From positions 60,513 to 124,512 of the forward strand of contig CAZJLR010000015.1 in assembly GCA_964546815.1 (NCBI GenBank): a DNA stretch of 64,000 nucleotides, given 5' to 3'. The notes under the pieces were generated by a model. It did no database searches. It was not told the DNA's origin and was given only the letters and a program-made list of their open reading frames with translations. The stretch comes from JAIEPM01 sp964546815 (lineage in GTDB: Bacteria > Cyanobacteriota > Vampirovibrionia > Obscuribacterales > Obscuribacteraceae). Both the position numbers and the translations under genes were made by a program. Positions 38,117 to 47,303 of the stretch are shown in pieces (the first letter of the stretch is position 1; each line of letters starts with the position of its first letter).

Positions 38117-38881
38117 CTAATCTGCCTTTTGAGCCGTGCCTTTGTTGCTGCTTTTCCTGGCAGCACCACTCACATGACGCTTACGTCGTCTCTCTCTGGC
38201 TTTTTCTTTCTCTAAAGCAAGCTCTGCCTCTTTCTTTTCCTTCTCTTTCAATTCTTCTTGAGCCTTGACCCACTCGGGTGGTGGAGGGTCTGCTTCGAGT
38301 GTGTAAAATGTCGGCTTGTCCAGCGTGCTGCCGTCAACCCAGGCATTAACAATAGTCCAAGTGCAGACTTCTCCAGCTTTGACTGAGCGAAAATACACTG
38401 GAAAAGAGTCATTATCATCTGTCCAAACTTCCCACAAGTCGTCATTTTTACGCCAGAGCCATCGATGATAAGGAAAGCCTTTTGTACTTCCGGTTCCATC
38501 GCTTAGCGCCTTTTGCTCCAAAGCATAACGAGCGTTAAGAACGCACGGCATTGCGAAGGGATCTAGCTTATGCATGTCGACCATGTCTTTATCAAAATCT
38601 TTAGTGCAAACAGTCTGTTTGTCAAAATCAACAAGTACCTTGACGTTGCCCAGTGCAGGGTCTAAGAGCCTCGCAATACCTTTGCCATTGAAAAAAATGC
38701 TGATTTGTTTTCGCTCGCCATTGCTTGAAGCCACATCATAAGCCACTCCTACTGGATGCGCCTCCTTCACATTGAGCACCGCATCTTTGCTTTCTTCTTT
38801 TCGCCATAAGCCAGTCAAGCTTGTGCAGGCACTCACTTGAAGAATGACTAAAAGCCAGGCAATGTTTAGCAACTGCTTCAT
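38117..38881 (-). CDS. Lipoprotein of unknown function
   Basis: 254 residues with a lipoprotein signal peptide: MKQLLNIAWLLVILQVSAC, lipobox VSAC with Cys 19. The body is a globular domain (HPVGVAYDVASSNGERKQ, FPYHRWLWRKNDDLW), ending in a highly charged Glu/Lys/Arg helix and a basic tail. GGAG lies 5 bases before the ATG. No family recognised. Likely anchored in the outer or inner membrane facing the periplasm. Confidence 0.75.
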   Translation of the reverse strand: MKQLLNIAWLLVILQVSACTSLTGLWRKEESKDAVLNVKEAHPVGVAYDVASSNGERKQISIFFNGKGIARLLDPALGNVKVLVDFDKQTVCTKDFDKDMVDMHKLDPFAMPCVLNARYALEQKALSDGTGSTKGFPYHRWLWRKNDDLWEVWTDDNDSFPVYFRSVKAGEVCTWTIVNAWVDGSTLDKPTFYTLEADPPPPEWVKAQEELKEKEKKEAELALEKEKARERRRKRHVSGAARKSSNKGTAQKAD

Positions 38882-39154
38882 GCTCTCTCCTGTTCATCCA
38901 TGATAGACCTGACACACTGTTGTGCACACAGGGTTTTTCCGAGTGCTTCAAAAAAGACTGTGTGATAACACATTGCCATTTCACAATAATTTTACTTTTT
39001 ATCCGTAGTATAAAAGTCTCACACTTACCATTTTGGAAAGCACTCTGCGGCACTACGTCTCACCGCGAGGCTCGCAACGCATTATCAAATTATTTGATGC
39101 AGTACCAAATCATGCTGCGCTGCTTTGCCTTGCAATTAATTTCAAGGAGTCATC

Positions 39155-40585
39155 ATGTACATTGAGAAACACAGAGTTACCCGCAATCTGGTGAACCAAA
39201 AAATCCTTGCCGGCTGTATGTTTCATAAACTAAATGAACAAAACAATCCATGGCAGGGAAGACAAAAAAGAACAGAAGCAAACCTCCAATACAACGAAGT
39301 ACTCAACCTCAACGACTCTCGCGCAATTCAGCAAGAATTGATGAGAACAGTAGATACAGTTATCGATGCCTACAGATCTTTTTGCAACACATACAATCAA
39401 GATGCAGACCCTCATCAAAAGCTGAGCGTCACCGCACCCTGCCTCTCCACAGAACAAATAGTCGGACAGCGAGGACAAAAAGTAAAACCGTTATTCGTTT
39501 ATAGAGGTAGAGTTTCATCAAGGCGCTGGAGCCTTGTTGTCGGCAGCTCAGGCTTGCAAATAGAATTTCTTTTGATTCCCACAGCAAAACTTCTCCGCCT
39601 TTCATCACAGGAAAAAATTGCAGAGCCCTTCTTTGTATTGAAAGCATATGAACGCGACAATGAAATTTGTTGGCTATTAAAAGACAGTTCAATTACAAAA
39701 ACACAGATTGCCAATGTTTACCAGGAAGCTTTCCGCGCATTCATAGAGGTTGTATTCACAGACGGTGACGACGAAACAGAACTGTTTTCATTAGAATCAC
39801 ATTTAGAAAGTGAACTCGTAATGGATCAAGATCAAAGCATTAGCAGCTGGATAATAAAAGAAGTGAAAGAAGAACTGAATTGCAACATTGCCTTACCCTC
39901 AGAATTGCCGCCAGATGCAGATAGCAAGTCACGAATACGTGCCTTAGCAGCCCAGTGTCCGCTCAGTTCTGAAGAAATAATATCTACTGTGGTCAAACTG
40001 AGCAGCCTCATCAAAGCAAACGATCCTGCGCAAGACAGCCCGACCTTAGCTGCCATTGAAACAGCTTCAGCCATAGACACATCAGTCGACGCCACAATCA
40101 CGGCAAGCGAAGAAAGCAGCGGACTATTTCACTTCATATCTAGAAGCCTTGAAGACTGGATAGAAGAAACAGAAACTCAACTAGCTACAAGCGCAGTGCA
40201 CGGCTCACAAGTTTTTGAACTTGGACTTTTAGAAGAAGTAGAATTGGAATTAAAGGAAGCACAGCGCCTCAAAATAGTGCTTGAGCGACTGCTCGCTGTT
40301 AAATCACAATGCCTGGAATTTCAGTCTGCCGACATGTTTGTACGCATGTGCCAAACAGAAAGTGGCGGCGCAGTTTCCCGGCCAGACCAAACTTTCTATT
40401 ATTGCGAAGCCGGCCATCAATTGCGCATAGTAACAGAGCAGCTCTTAAATGCGCTGATATCACTGGGCGCAGAAGCATTCAAGCAACTCGACATTGAACG
40501 CACAAAGCAAGCAAACCAACATGCACAAACAATCAAAAAACTACAGATTGAAATTGCCGATGCACTACTCGGTTGGACTCAATAA
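39155..40585 (+). CDS. Unknown soluble protein, first gene of a three-gene unit
   Basis: 476 residues with AAGGAG 6 bases before the ATG, so a real start. No signal peptide or membrane span. A Tyr/Phe-rich beta region (KPLFVYRGRVSSRRWSLVVG, LQIEFLLIPTAKLL, PFFVLKAYERDNEICWLLKD) in residues about 110-200 and a Glu/Leu-rich helical C-terminal part (LGLLEEVELELKEAQRLKIVLERLL) suggest a sensor-like beta domain plus coiled coil. No family recognised. A TATAAA-like box near 39009 could be its promoter. Confidence 0.6.
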   Translation: MYIEKHRVTRNLVNQKILAGCMFHKLNEQNNPWQGRQKRTEANLQYNEVLNLNDSRAIQQELMRTVDTVIDAYRSFCNTYNQDADPHQKLSVTAPCLSTEQIVGQRGQKVKPLFVYRGRVSSRRWSLVVGSSGLQIEFLLIPTAKLLRLSSQEKIAEPFFVLKAYERDNEICWLLKDSSITKTQIANVYQEAFRAFIEVVFTDGDDETELFSLESHLESELVMDQDQSISSWIIKEVKEELNCNIALPSELPPDADSKSRIRALAAQCPLSSEEIISTVVKLSSLIKANDPAQDSPTLAAIETASAIDTSVDATITASEESSGLFHFISRSLEDWIEETETQLATSAVHGSQVFELGLLEEVELELKEAQRLKIVLERLLAVKSQCLEFQSADMFVRMCQTESGGAVSRPDQTFYYCEAGHQLRIVTEQLLNALISLGAEAFKQLDIERTKQANQHAQTIKKLQIEIADALLGWTQ

Positions 40586-40763
40586 ATCGAGTGGCATTAC
40601 CGAATTCGGCTGCGCCGGCCGACCATTAATGAGCAAAGTCTTGCCATCAAGCGATTTAGACCAGGTCAACTTATTTCTATGGCAGCATCTGTTCGCACGT
40701 GATTTGCACGAACAGGATTGTACTCTTGCTCACATAAGATTGGCGGCAACGGAGATTATCTAG
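40560..40763 (+). CDS. Small protein overlapping the 476-residue gene
   Basis: About 67 residues in a frame that overlaps the previous gene's end by 26 bases; the downstream part (SDLDQVNLFLWQHLFARDLHEQDCTLAHIRLAATEI) looks protein-like and helical. Start is uncertain (ATG 40560, or ATG 40629). The stop TAG abuts the next ATG. No family recognised. Confidence 0.45.
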   Translation: MHYSVGLNKSSGITEFGCAGRPLMSKVLPSSDLDQVNLFLWQHLFARDLHEQDCTLAHIRLAATEII

Positions 40764-40973
40764 ATGTTGGACAGAAGTACTGAGGGTCCCAAAACACACA
40801 CACCATCAATCGCGCATTGCGAAGCCCTGGAACAGCTAAGATCTAAAATTGAAGACGAACTCATGGAAAACGGCGCACTCACCAAAGATCAAAACAAAAT
40901 AGATAAGGTAATTCGAGACTTGAAAGAGTTTGACAAAAAGCACCCGGAATTCATTTATTGCGGCGACATTTGA
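40764..40973 (+). CDS. 69-residue charged protein
   Basis: ATG immediately follows the previous stop (TAGATG) with GGAG 9 bases upstream. A predicted helical, Glu/Lys/Asp-rich product ending IYCGDI. No family recognised. Organisation suggests co-translation with the two preceding genes. Confidence 0.55.
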   Translation: MLDRSTEGPKTHTPSIAHCEALEQLRSKIEDELMENGALTKDQNKIDKVIRDLKEFDKKHPEFIYCGDI

Positions 40974-41336
40974 AAATAGCACTTGAGCTGTTCGTCCACC
41001 CCAAACCGATTGAGTCCGGCATCTTAACGGGTGCCGGACCTGTCATTTTGCCGAGTGCCAAATGGCCATTTATTGAAATCAATTGTTCGAACCTTGCCGA
41101 CCAAACGGATAAATAACGCCTACAAACAACATCAATCGTTATTATTAATGCCATCACCGCCGGTGCTCTCTCTTTGAAAAACAAATGTAACAGGCAGCGC
41201 CGTTCGCTGATTGAATCAGATATTACTTTACGCTGAATGCTCCGCAAATGCATAGATACTTGCAGGTTTTCTTCATTGCTCCGTCTGGATGCAAATGTTT
41301 TTCCGTGAAGCACTAACATGCACGCGCCGCCCTAAT
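40974..41336. other. Gene-free stretch containing the first inverted-repeat arm
   Basis: No convincing gene. Most is occupied by the repeat arm described separately. Confidence 0.7.
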
Positions 41337-41360
41337 TCAGTCGCTCCACTGGACTATACT
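41097..41360 (-). repeat. Inverted repeat arm 1
   Basis: About 264 bp, reverse complementary to 42817-43080 at roughly 80-90% identity by eye, with small indels. The arm begins inside an RHS core fragment (GGACTATACT at 41351-41360). Confidence 0.75.
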
Positions 41361-41610
41361 GCCGACATATGCATACAAGTTGAGCCCGCCGCTCTCGCCA
41401 AGGGGATCTCGATTAATCGATCGGCCTAATGAGGGACTGTAGGTCCTGTGTGTCGCAAGATTCAACATGCACATACATGCCACCAAAACCTCGGTCAGAC
41501 GCGAAACTGCCTGTAACAGTAGCTCTGCCGTATGGATCATAAATCATTGAAGCAACTCGAGTGCCACTATTATTGGTGACTCCAGCACCGCCGGAATAAG
41601 CTCTTGCTTA
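41337..41610 (-). pseudogene. RHS core remnant, frameshifted and truncated
   Basis: On the minus strand an RHS YD-repeat stretch (MIYDPYGRATVTGSFASD, GFGGMYVHVES) shifts frame, then the core resumes as TYSPSLGRSINRDPLGESGG + LNLYAYVG, and stops within the repeat arm. There is no toxin tip or N-terminus. A decayed RHS tail. Confidence 0.75.
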
Positions 41611-41619
41611 ATTGATAAT

Positions 41620-41867
41620 CCTAACCAAATAAGCACCTCTTTCTGCAGCCGCTGGGCGTGGTTTTCGCTTCATTCATTTGCGCTCCTCACTTGGAGCAAA
41701 GAATCTCCCAATCTATATCTACTCTATAAACTTTTGAGCGGACTTTACACTAACCTATAGAACCTTTTGTCTCAACTCATATTGACACAGAGGGCACATA
41801 TGGATTTAGAACGCGATTGCATGCACACATGCTGGTTTTGATTCAAGCAATACCCTGTCTCCAATAA
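41620..41867. other. Short gene-free stretch
   Basis: Holds only an 18-codon minus-strand frame with GAGG upstream (MNEAKTTPSG...), probably not a gene. Confidence 0.5.
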
Positions 41868-42260
41868 CTATTGAACGTCCTCATAAATCTGAACATCTTC
41901 CTCCGAGCGCACAGTTAGGAAAGCTCTGTTCCGAAGTGGTGCGCAAACGTATCCTTTTTCTTTGGAAACGATGTGACGAGATGAAAAATTGAATGAAATT
42001 TTGTAAGCCGGTACGCCTCCCATCGCTGCGAAATGAAACGTCTTTGATTTACCTGGAGCCAAATTCTGTATTTTGTACTCCTGGTTACAGACAAGTAGTT
42101 TTCCGTTCAGTACTTTAGATGCGGACGCGTTGAGCACGGATACCGTATTCCTAGAGTAAGAGACCAAATAAAAACAAGTCTTTAACATCCAAAATCCCAA
42201 GCAAAGGAGGATAAACGGAGGCAAGAAACAGTCTCTCAATTTCATTAATACGATTTGCAT
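41868..42260 (-). CDS. Candidate immunity protein, N-terminal membrane span
   Basis: About 130 residues, directly downstream (46 bases) of the RHS toxin tip. One long hydrophobic N-terminal span (FLPPFILLCLGFWMLKTCFYLV) then an outward, beta-rich domain of about 85 residues. Position after an RHS tip is where immunity genes sit; assignment is by position only. ATG 42242 or TTG 42299 are other possible starts. Confidence 0.45.
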   Translation of the reverse strand: MQIVLMKLRDCFLPPFILLCLGFWMLKTCFYLVSYSRNTVSVLNASASKVLNGKLLVCNQEYKIQNLAPGKSKTFHFAAMGGVPAYKISFNFSSRHIVSKEKGYVCAPLRNRAFLTVRSEEDVQIYEDVQ

Positions 42261-42306
42261 GATCGCAATTGTACATAATGAGAGCCAGCTCCGAAGCAAT
42301 TTTTAC

Positions 42307-42861
42307 TTAATGGCGGTAGGGATTTCGTGTTTCACTTCTCGGGCCTTCCAGTATTATGTAGTTCTTTTCATTGATTGGTCTACCTTCTTCAAAGGCTTTT
42401 CGACCTTCAGTATTGTTCGTCATATCCATGACATTTTCTGAAGCCGGTTCATCCCAGAAATTACCATTGAAAAATTCATAGCCAGTTGAAAGTACTAGGG
42501 ACCACCCCGATCCTAATTCCTTAGCCATTTGGCAGCTCCACTTGCCATGCCTTCTTGCGTCTTCAACATCATTGTGGTGTCCCTTGTAAATGTCCTGATA
42601 TTTGTTTCCAATTTCCTCTCCACGGCGACATTGGTTTACCCATAATTGATCGTCGGGACTAACGTTCCGCTTGGAACCACTTGTCATTCCTTGATAATAT
42701 CGTTCAAGTCCCAATGGGTCAGTGAAGCTAATCGGATCATTTCCGACATAGGCATACAAGTTCAATCCGCCGCTTTCACCAATTGGATCCCTGCTAATCC
42801 ATCGGCCTAATGAGGAAGTATAGTCCGACTGAGCGACTGAATTAGCGGCGGCGCGTACATG
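42307..42861 (-). pseudogene. RHS C-terminal tip with DUF6973-like toxin domain (no N-terminus)
   Basis: Open from a TAG at 42862-42864 with no good start. It reads YTSSLGRWISRDPIGESGG, LNLYAYVGNDPISFTDPLGL, the RHS core end, then a 130-residue tip: NDVEDARRHGKWSCQMAKEL, ...YEFFNGNFWDEPASEN, VMDMTNNTEGRKAF. The D.RH..WSC.MAKELG and MD..NN..GR patterns resemble DUF6973 tips seen on secreted toxins. Functional only if joined to a full RHS gene elsewhere. Confidence 0.7.
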
Positions 42862-43080
42862 CTAGTACTTCACGGAAAAACATTTCCATCCAGACGGAGC
42901 AATAAAGAAAACCTGCAGGTTTCTCTGCGTTTGCGGAGCATTCGGCATAAAGCAATATCTGATTCGATCAGCAAACGTCGCTACCAGTTACAATTTTTCA
43001 ACGAGAGAACACCGGCGGTGGTGGCATTAATAATAACGAGTGATATTTTTTGTAGGCGCTATGTATGCGTTTGGGCGCGG
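42817..43080 (+). repeat. Inverted repeat arm 2
   Basis: Partner of arm 1 (41097-41360). The two arms enclose about 1.46 kb (41361-42816) with the candidate immunity gene and the two RHS cores. Confidence 0.75.
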
Positions 43081-44015
43081 TGATGTACACGCCTATTAGC
43101 CTATTATCACTCATTCTGAAATAGCTTGATTGAATGCAAACTTGCGTATTCTCAATTGTTGTAGGCAAGCTTGTTCTTATTATCAAGCATTTTGCACAAA
43201 TAGCAGATTGTTCTCGTCGCGCGTGCAAACAATTACAGCAGGAAGAAAATGACAATGAATTCAGAAACAAAAAAACTTGCAAAACAACTTTGACCAGTGA
43301 GGCAATCTCGGCACAAACGACGAAGCTACCTGAAATGAGCAGAATATTCTCTGGATTTTGAACTTGTTTCAATTGATTCGCGCCTCGACTAAAACGGATT
43401 CAACTCTCAGTGTTGACCTGATTTCAAAACCTTAAGTGTGATGCAGCGCAATATCGATTATTTGTGTTGCGATGGTTTGAGTTTGTCTACTAACCTTTAA
43501 GTGAGCTTTTGCATTCAAGAAACTCCCCCATAAAAATACGTCGCTGCGTCGCGAGCTGGCAGGCAAAAAATGATTGAGATTAGTAATCTTGCTCATTTAA
43601 GGTAACTTGAGCAATTAGCCAATTTTTTATCGGTTGATTCTCAGCGTTTTTAATGCGTCAGGCAAATCAAAAGACTGCGCAGAAACGAAAACGTGCCAAG
43701 CGCTGAGATAGCACCGGCCGCAGTATCACGCTTTTTTCAAGTTTGAGGACTGTTGCTGAAGCCTACGTAAGCTGTTCTCCCCGCTTGTCCACCAGTGCTT
43801 TAGATAAAATGTAGCATGAAAGCATAGCAATGCATATGCCAAAGTTTAGGTACGAAAGATATAGACAGAAAAGCGATTTCTTTTTTTGCTTACAGTCAAA
43901 GTCCACTAACAGAAAACTGCCATGAAATATGTGCCGACCGGCAAGTTACATCAAATTCTACATTCTCAATCTTTGGAATGGACCCTTTCAATCACCTCAA
44001 GTCACTTTTGTATTT
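43081..44015. other. AT-rich gene-free stretch
   Basis: No supported gene. A plus-strand 76-codon frame at 43134 and its antisense lack ribosome binding sites and family resemblance. GGACTGTTGCTGAA at 43746 vaguely resembles an IS6 terminus. Confidence 0.6.
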
Positions 44016-44294
44016 TCATGGAATATCATTGTCTCTCATGAGGCGCTCTAGCATTTGGTAGGCTTTGTCACCTTTGCCCTGCCTTCCTTTAGGAGTCTTA
44101 GGGCAACTATCATCGCTTTGGAAACCTCTTGATCCCTTCCCAATTGCAAAATTTATTAGATCGATTGCACCGTTCGCGGCCGCTCCGCCTGCCGCTCTAC
44201 CACCTACCGCACCTGCAACACCTCCTGCATCGGCAGAGGCGAGGATAATTAACGCTTCCCCCGGCCCTGTAACAATGCCGAGAGAAATGCGACC
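44016..44294 (-). pseudogene. Gly/Ala-rich RHS-type tip fragment
   Basis: An open minus-strand stretch after a TAG, with coding-like composition: LGIVTGPGEALIILASADAG, GVAGAVGGRAAGG, then GKGDKAYQMLERLMRDNDIP at the end. Gly/Ala-rich linkers of this kind join RHS cores to tips, so it is probably a tip remnant; no core is attached. Its upstream end abuts the transposase remnant at 44291. Confidence 0.5.
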
Positions 44295-44662
44295 CTAATC
44301 CAGAACATCGTCAAGTCAAATTTCTCAACAATAGACTGGAAGCCGATCATGGCAAAACCAAGCGACGCATTTACGCTGCACGCGGTTTCAAATCGATTAA
44401 GACAGCCTACGGAACCATCAACGGATTTGAAATTGTGCGCATGTTTAGGAAGGTGCAAATGAGGGACTGGTGCCAATTTCCAGGCGTCAAGGGAGAAGTG
44501 GGGCTGGTTGAAAGAATATTCGGAATAGACACCCCAAAGTATGCAGAAGAGTGGTAGAGAATGATAAACGACACTATGTCGACTGCATGAAATTTGAAAT
44601 GAGCCGAAGAACTCGTTTTTCGAATTTCCTTTGGATTTTTCGAACATATTTGCAACAGAGCC
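44291..44662 (+). mobile_element. IS6-family insertion sequence remnant (3' part)
   Basis: The C-terminal part of an IS6/IS26-type DDE transposase (88 codons, stop at 44557): HRQVKFLNNRLEADHGKTKR, RGFKSIKTAYGTINGFEIVR, MFRKVQ; the Glu of LEADHG is the last catalytic acid. About 90 bases later TTTGCAACAGAGCC (44649-44662) is the right terminal inverted repeat of the family (GGCTCTGTTGCAAA inverted). The N-terminal two thirds and left end are missing. Confidence 0.85.
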
Positions 44663-44760
44663 TTTTGCCAGAGCCAAATTTTTGTATGATGGCGGTTAGG
44701 TGGCAACTCAAGCCTGGCGATCCTCTATCATAGGATGATGACATAGCGAAAGGGTGCTTT

Positions 44761-45714
44761 ATGCAAATACTCAAACAACGCATTTATTTCGTTTTCATGC
44801 TCGTCTTGGCCGCAAACTGGCCGTGTACAGCGGCATTTGCCGATGGCACAATCGAATGCACGCATGATGGTGATGCTTTTTACTCTGCTGACGGTCTGTC
44901 AAAAGCAGTTCTTAGCAACAATGGACGGGAATATATAGTTACTAGAAATGACCGAAAACTATACAACATACGAACTTGTGAGCCGTTTACTCAGCCAAAG
45001 GGCGAAGGCTGGCCACAGGTACAGTCAGCACGAGACTTAGGATTTAAATCGGGAGAACTTTATGTTTCGAATGATGGAACTATTGTGGTATGGATTCTTC
45101 TTCAACGTTTTTTTGGCCACTTAACTCAATTCGATAAAGCGGTTGATTCTGAGCACTTAACCAACCCGAGGCCGAATTACGCGCTCAGGAGCGCGCCAGC
45201 TTTAGCGGTGTTTAAGAATGGGCGGCTCTTGAAGTCATATGATTTAGCTAGCCTTTTGGTACATCCACAATTGGTTTCTGAGAGTTCAATCCACACCTGT
45301 TGGCGTCCCGAGAAATCCGGAATCCTGAAAGGACCCTTACCGTCGTTATCGGGTGACGGGCGGTATTTTAGTTTTGCTACATTAGGCTTTCGCAAATATG
45401 TTGTTGATACTTTGACTGGTAAGATTGTTTCAGCTTTATACAGTAAGCAATGGGATAAAGCTGAGCTTGTTGCGTGGGGAAAACTTATATCAGTTCAGGG
45501 ACGGAAAGGCTGGTTTATGCTGGAAGACTTCAAGATACTGAAGGGTGACTTCCCAAACCAAAAACTAAGTTTCTACGATTCTACGAAAACGTATCCGCTG
45601 AACAGCGTCTCTGATTCTGCTGTGTGGACCGGGGTGCCTTTGAAAAGGAGCGGATCTAGGTTAGTAACCGTCGACTCTTTCTTATCGTTTCCTACTCATG
45701 CTGATCCATGGTAA
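44761..45714 (+). CDS. Exported protein of unknown function
   Basis: 317 residues with a signal peptide (YFVFMLVLAANWPCTAAFADG). The mature part is beta-rich with repeated S.DG-type turns (FYSADGLSKAVLSNNG, LYVSNDGTIVVWILL, LSGDGRYFSFATLG), suggesting a propeller-like or WD-like fold. AAAGGG precedes the ATG. No family recognised. Next to the RHS tip cluster but on the opposite strand. Confidence 0.65.
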   Translation: MQILKQRIYFVFMLVLAANWPCTAAFADGTIECTHDGDAFYSADGLSKAVLSNNGREYIVTRNDRKLYNIRTCEPFTQPKGEGWPQVQSARDLGFKSGELYVSNDGTIVVWILLQRFFGHLTQFDKAVDSEHLTNPRPNYALRSAPALAVFKNGRLLKSYDLASLLVHPQLVSESSIHTCWRPEKSGILKGPLPSLSGDGRYFSFATLGFRKYVVDTLTGKIVSALYSKQWDKAELVAWGKLISVQGRKGWFMLEDFKILKGDFPNQKLSFYDSTKTYPLNSVSDSAVWTGVPLKRSGSRLVTVDSFLSFPTHADPW

Positions 45715-45768
45715 AACCATCACAAAATGAATTTGTATCGCGCGTTATTTTAGTTCGAACGTCCCAAT

Positions 45769-46593
45769 TTATTTCCCTATAAGCCTGTAGTAGCCGGTAC
45801 TAGCAGTTCGAGGTTGTAGGTCGGGCCTGACCAAATTCTCAACAAAGATGGGTACTTCTTCAGCAGACATGATTTGAGCCCCCGGAGCACTTGGTATGGA
45901 CTTACCGCCTGCATTCTTATAGGCATGACCTAATTCGTGAGCGAGGGACGCTTCAGGGGACGATGGAACAGTTGCATTGACGTCTCGCAATACTAGCTCC
46001 AACTGTGTGTTGAAATTGATAATGGAATTTCTTCCTACTTGCGTAGTGAAATCATGAGTACTTAAATCTGAAACATTGGCAGAGTCTATGGCGACGATAT
46101 TAACACTCACATCCTCCCTGTCCAATACACTGAATAATTCTGTTAAATAACTGTTGTATTTCGCTCTGTCCCTCAAGCTGTCTAATATCTTTTGAGCATC
46201 TTGTCTGACTTTCTCGGTGCAAGCGAACAAATGAATTTTTAATCCCAAAGGATCCGTAAAGCTAACCGGATTTCCGCTGACATATGCATACAAGTTGTGC
46301 CCGCCGCTTTCGCCAATTGGATCTCTATTAATCCATCGACCTAAAGTGGGAGCACACGCCCTCAAAGCTGCCAAATTAAGCCCACTGAGCTGACGCCAAT
46401 ACATTCCAGCAAAGCCGAAATCAGGTAGCGCATTTCTCGCTATGGTCAAAAGGATTAGATGCTTGGTGAACCGATGCGAGCCGAGCTTTTGATGATGCAA
46501 TACACTGTGGTCAATTAATCGGCCGGTTCTCCACTCTGATTCTAATGACACCGTATGCGGTGTCATCAGATACCAATTGTCCTTCGTGGACAT
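45769..46593 (-). CDS. RHS tip with HExxH (M91-like) metallopeptidase domain
   Basis: 274 residues. The first 50 are not RHS-like; from about 52 the RHS core runs DFGFAGMYWRQLSGLNLAAL, then TLGRWINRDPIGESGG, NLYAYVSGNPVSFTDPLGL. The 155-residue tip carries SLAHELGHAYK, an HExxH zinc motif as in M91/NleD-type effector peptidases. The catalytic region looks intact, but the protein lacks the RHS cage and N-terminal delivery domain, so it is an orphan tip. Confidence 0.75.
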   Translation of the reverse strand: MSTKDNWYLMTPHTVSLESEWRTGRLIDHSVLHHQKLGSHRFTKHLILLTIARNALPDFGFAGMYWRQLSGLNLAALRACAPTLGRWINRDPIGESGGHNLYAYVSGNPVSFTDPLGLKIHLFACTEKVRQDAQKILDSLRDRAKYNSYLTELFSVLDREDVSVNIVAIDSANVSDLSTHDFTTQVGRNSIINFNTQLELVLRDVNATVPSSPEASLAHELGHAYKNAGGKSIPSAPGAQIMSAEEVPIFVENLVRPDLQPRTASTGYYRLIGK

Positions 46594-46770
46594 ATACGCC
46601 TGCTCTTCTAGTCTGCAAAGCGATCTTTATTGCGCAAAACTGTTTTCTATTTCAACATGCTCGACTATTTCTATGAGCGTTACTTCAACGCCATTGCCAT
46701 ATACCAATCAGACAATATTGCAGAGATGGTCAAATTCATAAGAATATTTGGTAAAGGTAGCGCAGAAAGC

Positions 46771-47043
46771 CTAGATCTTGCGAAGATCTCGCTTGCCATG
46801 GATGACACGCATTACTTCCACTGTTTCCCAATTTGGCAATCGATAAAAAATGATGTAATCACCCTCCGTGACGGTTCTGTAATTACCGCGCTTTCGTCCA
46901 ACTTTCGGGAAAAGTATCAAATCGGAAAATCGAGTTGCCAGCCGCTGAACAAACTCAACAGCGGCTTTTGGATTATCTTTTCCTATATATTCTTCGATGT
47001 CGCTTAAGTCTTGCTTCGCCAGTGGCATCACTATGAGCTTCAC
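46771..47043 (-). CDS. RelE/ParE-family toxin
   Basis: 90 residues with the ParE/RelE fold pattern: AKQDLSDIEEYIGKDNPKAA, LILFPKVGRKRGNYRTV, YIIFYRLPNWETVEVMRVIH. Toxins of this group block translation or gyrase. It starts 6 bases after the antitoxin stop; the pair forms one unit. Confidence 0.88.
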   Translation of the reverse strand: MKLIVMPLAKQDLSDIEEYIGKDNPKAAVEFVQRLATRFSDLILFPKVGRKRGNYRTVTEGDYIIFYRLPNWETVEVMRVIHGKRDLRKI

Positions 47044-47049
47044 AGCTGG

Positions 47050-47289
47050 TTATTTCAACCTACTTTCGGCTTTCTGTCTCAATTCTTCCAAAAACACAAA
47101 ACCATCTATACTTTGACCGGCCGTAGCTTCAGCCTCAGCCACCATTTGCCGTTCCCAAAGGAGCTGGTTAATTTCCTTTGTCAGCTCCTGGAGCTCCTCA
47201 TCAGAGCATTGATCAAGTAGCTTTTGCAATCGATCGAACGGGGAAAGCCTTTTGGGGGCAGGTTTTGGCTTAGGTTTTGATTGAGTCAT
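47050..47289 (-). CDS. Antitoxin partner of ParE-type toxin
   Basis: 79 residues, basic Pro-rich N-terminus then a helical acidic part (LQKLLDQCSDEELQELTKEI). It precedes the toxin as in most ParDE/RelBE pairs; identification is by position and size. GAGG lies about 9 bases before the ATG, inside the promoter region with the operator. Confidence 0.75.
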   Translation of the reverse strand: MTQSKPKPKPAPKRLSPFDRLQKLLDQCSDEELQELTKEINQLLWERQMVAEAEATAGQSIDGFVFLEELRQKAESRLK

Positions 47290-47303
47290 GGCACAACACC
47301 TCG

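Noticed and set aside
42859..43083. 74-codon frame in repeat arm 2, with a counterpart in arm 1
   Set aside because: Similar frames in both arms reflect the duplication; composition is unnatural and no ribosome binding site is seen.
43746..43761. Left end of the IS6 element
   Set aside because: GGACTGTTGCTGAA only partly matches the 14-bp terminus and the intervening DNA is not transposase.
44065..44298. Pro/Ala-rich plus-strand frame
   Set aside because: Antisense of the Gly/Ala-rich tip fragment, which has the more natural protein composition.
46630..47007. 125-codon plus-strand frame
   Set aside because: Antisense to the ParE-type toxin, whose family motifs are clear.
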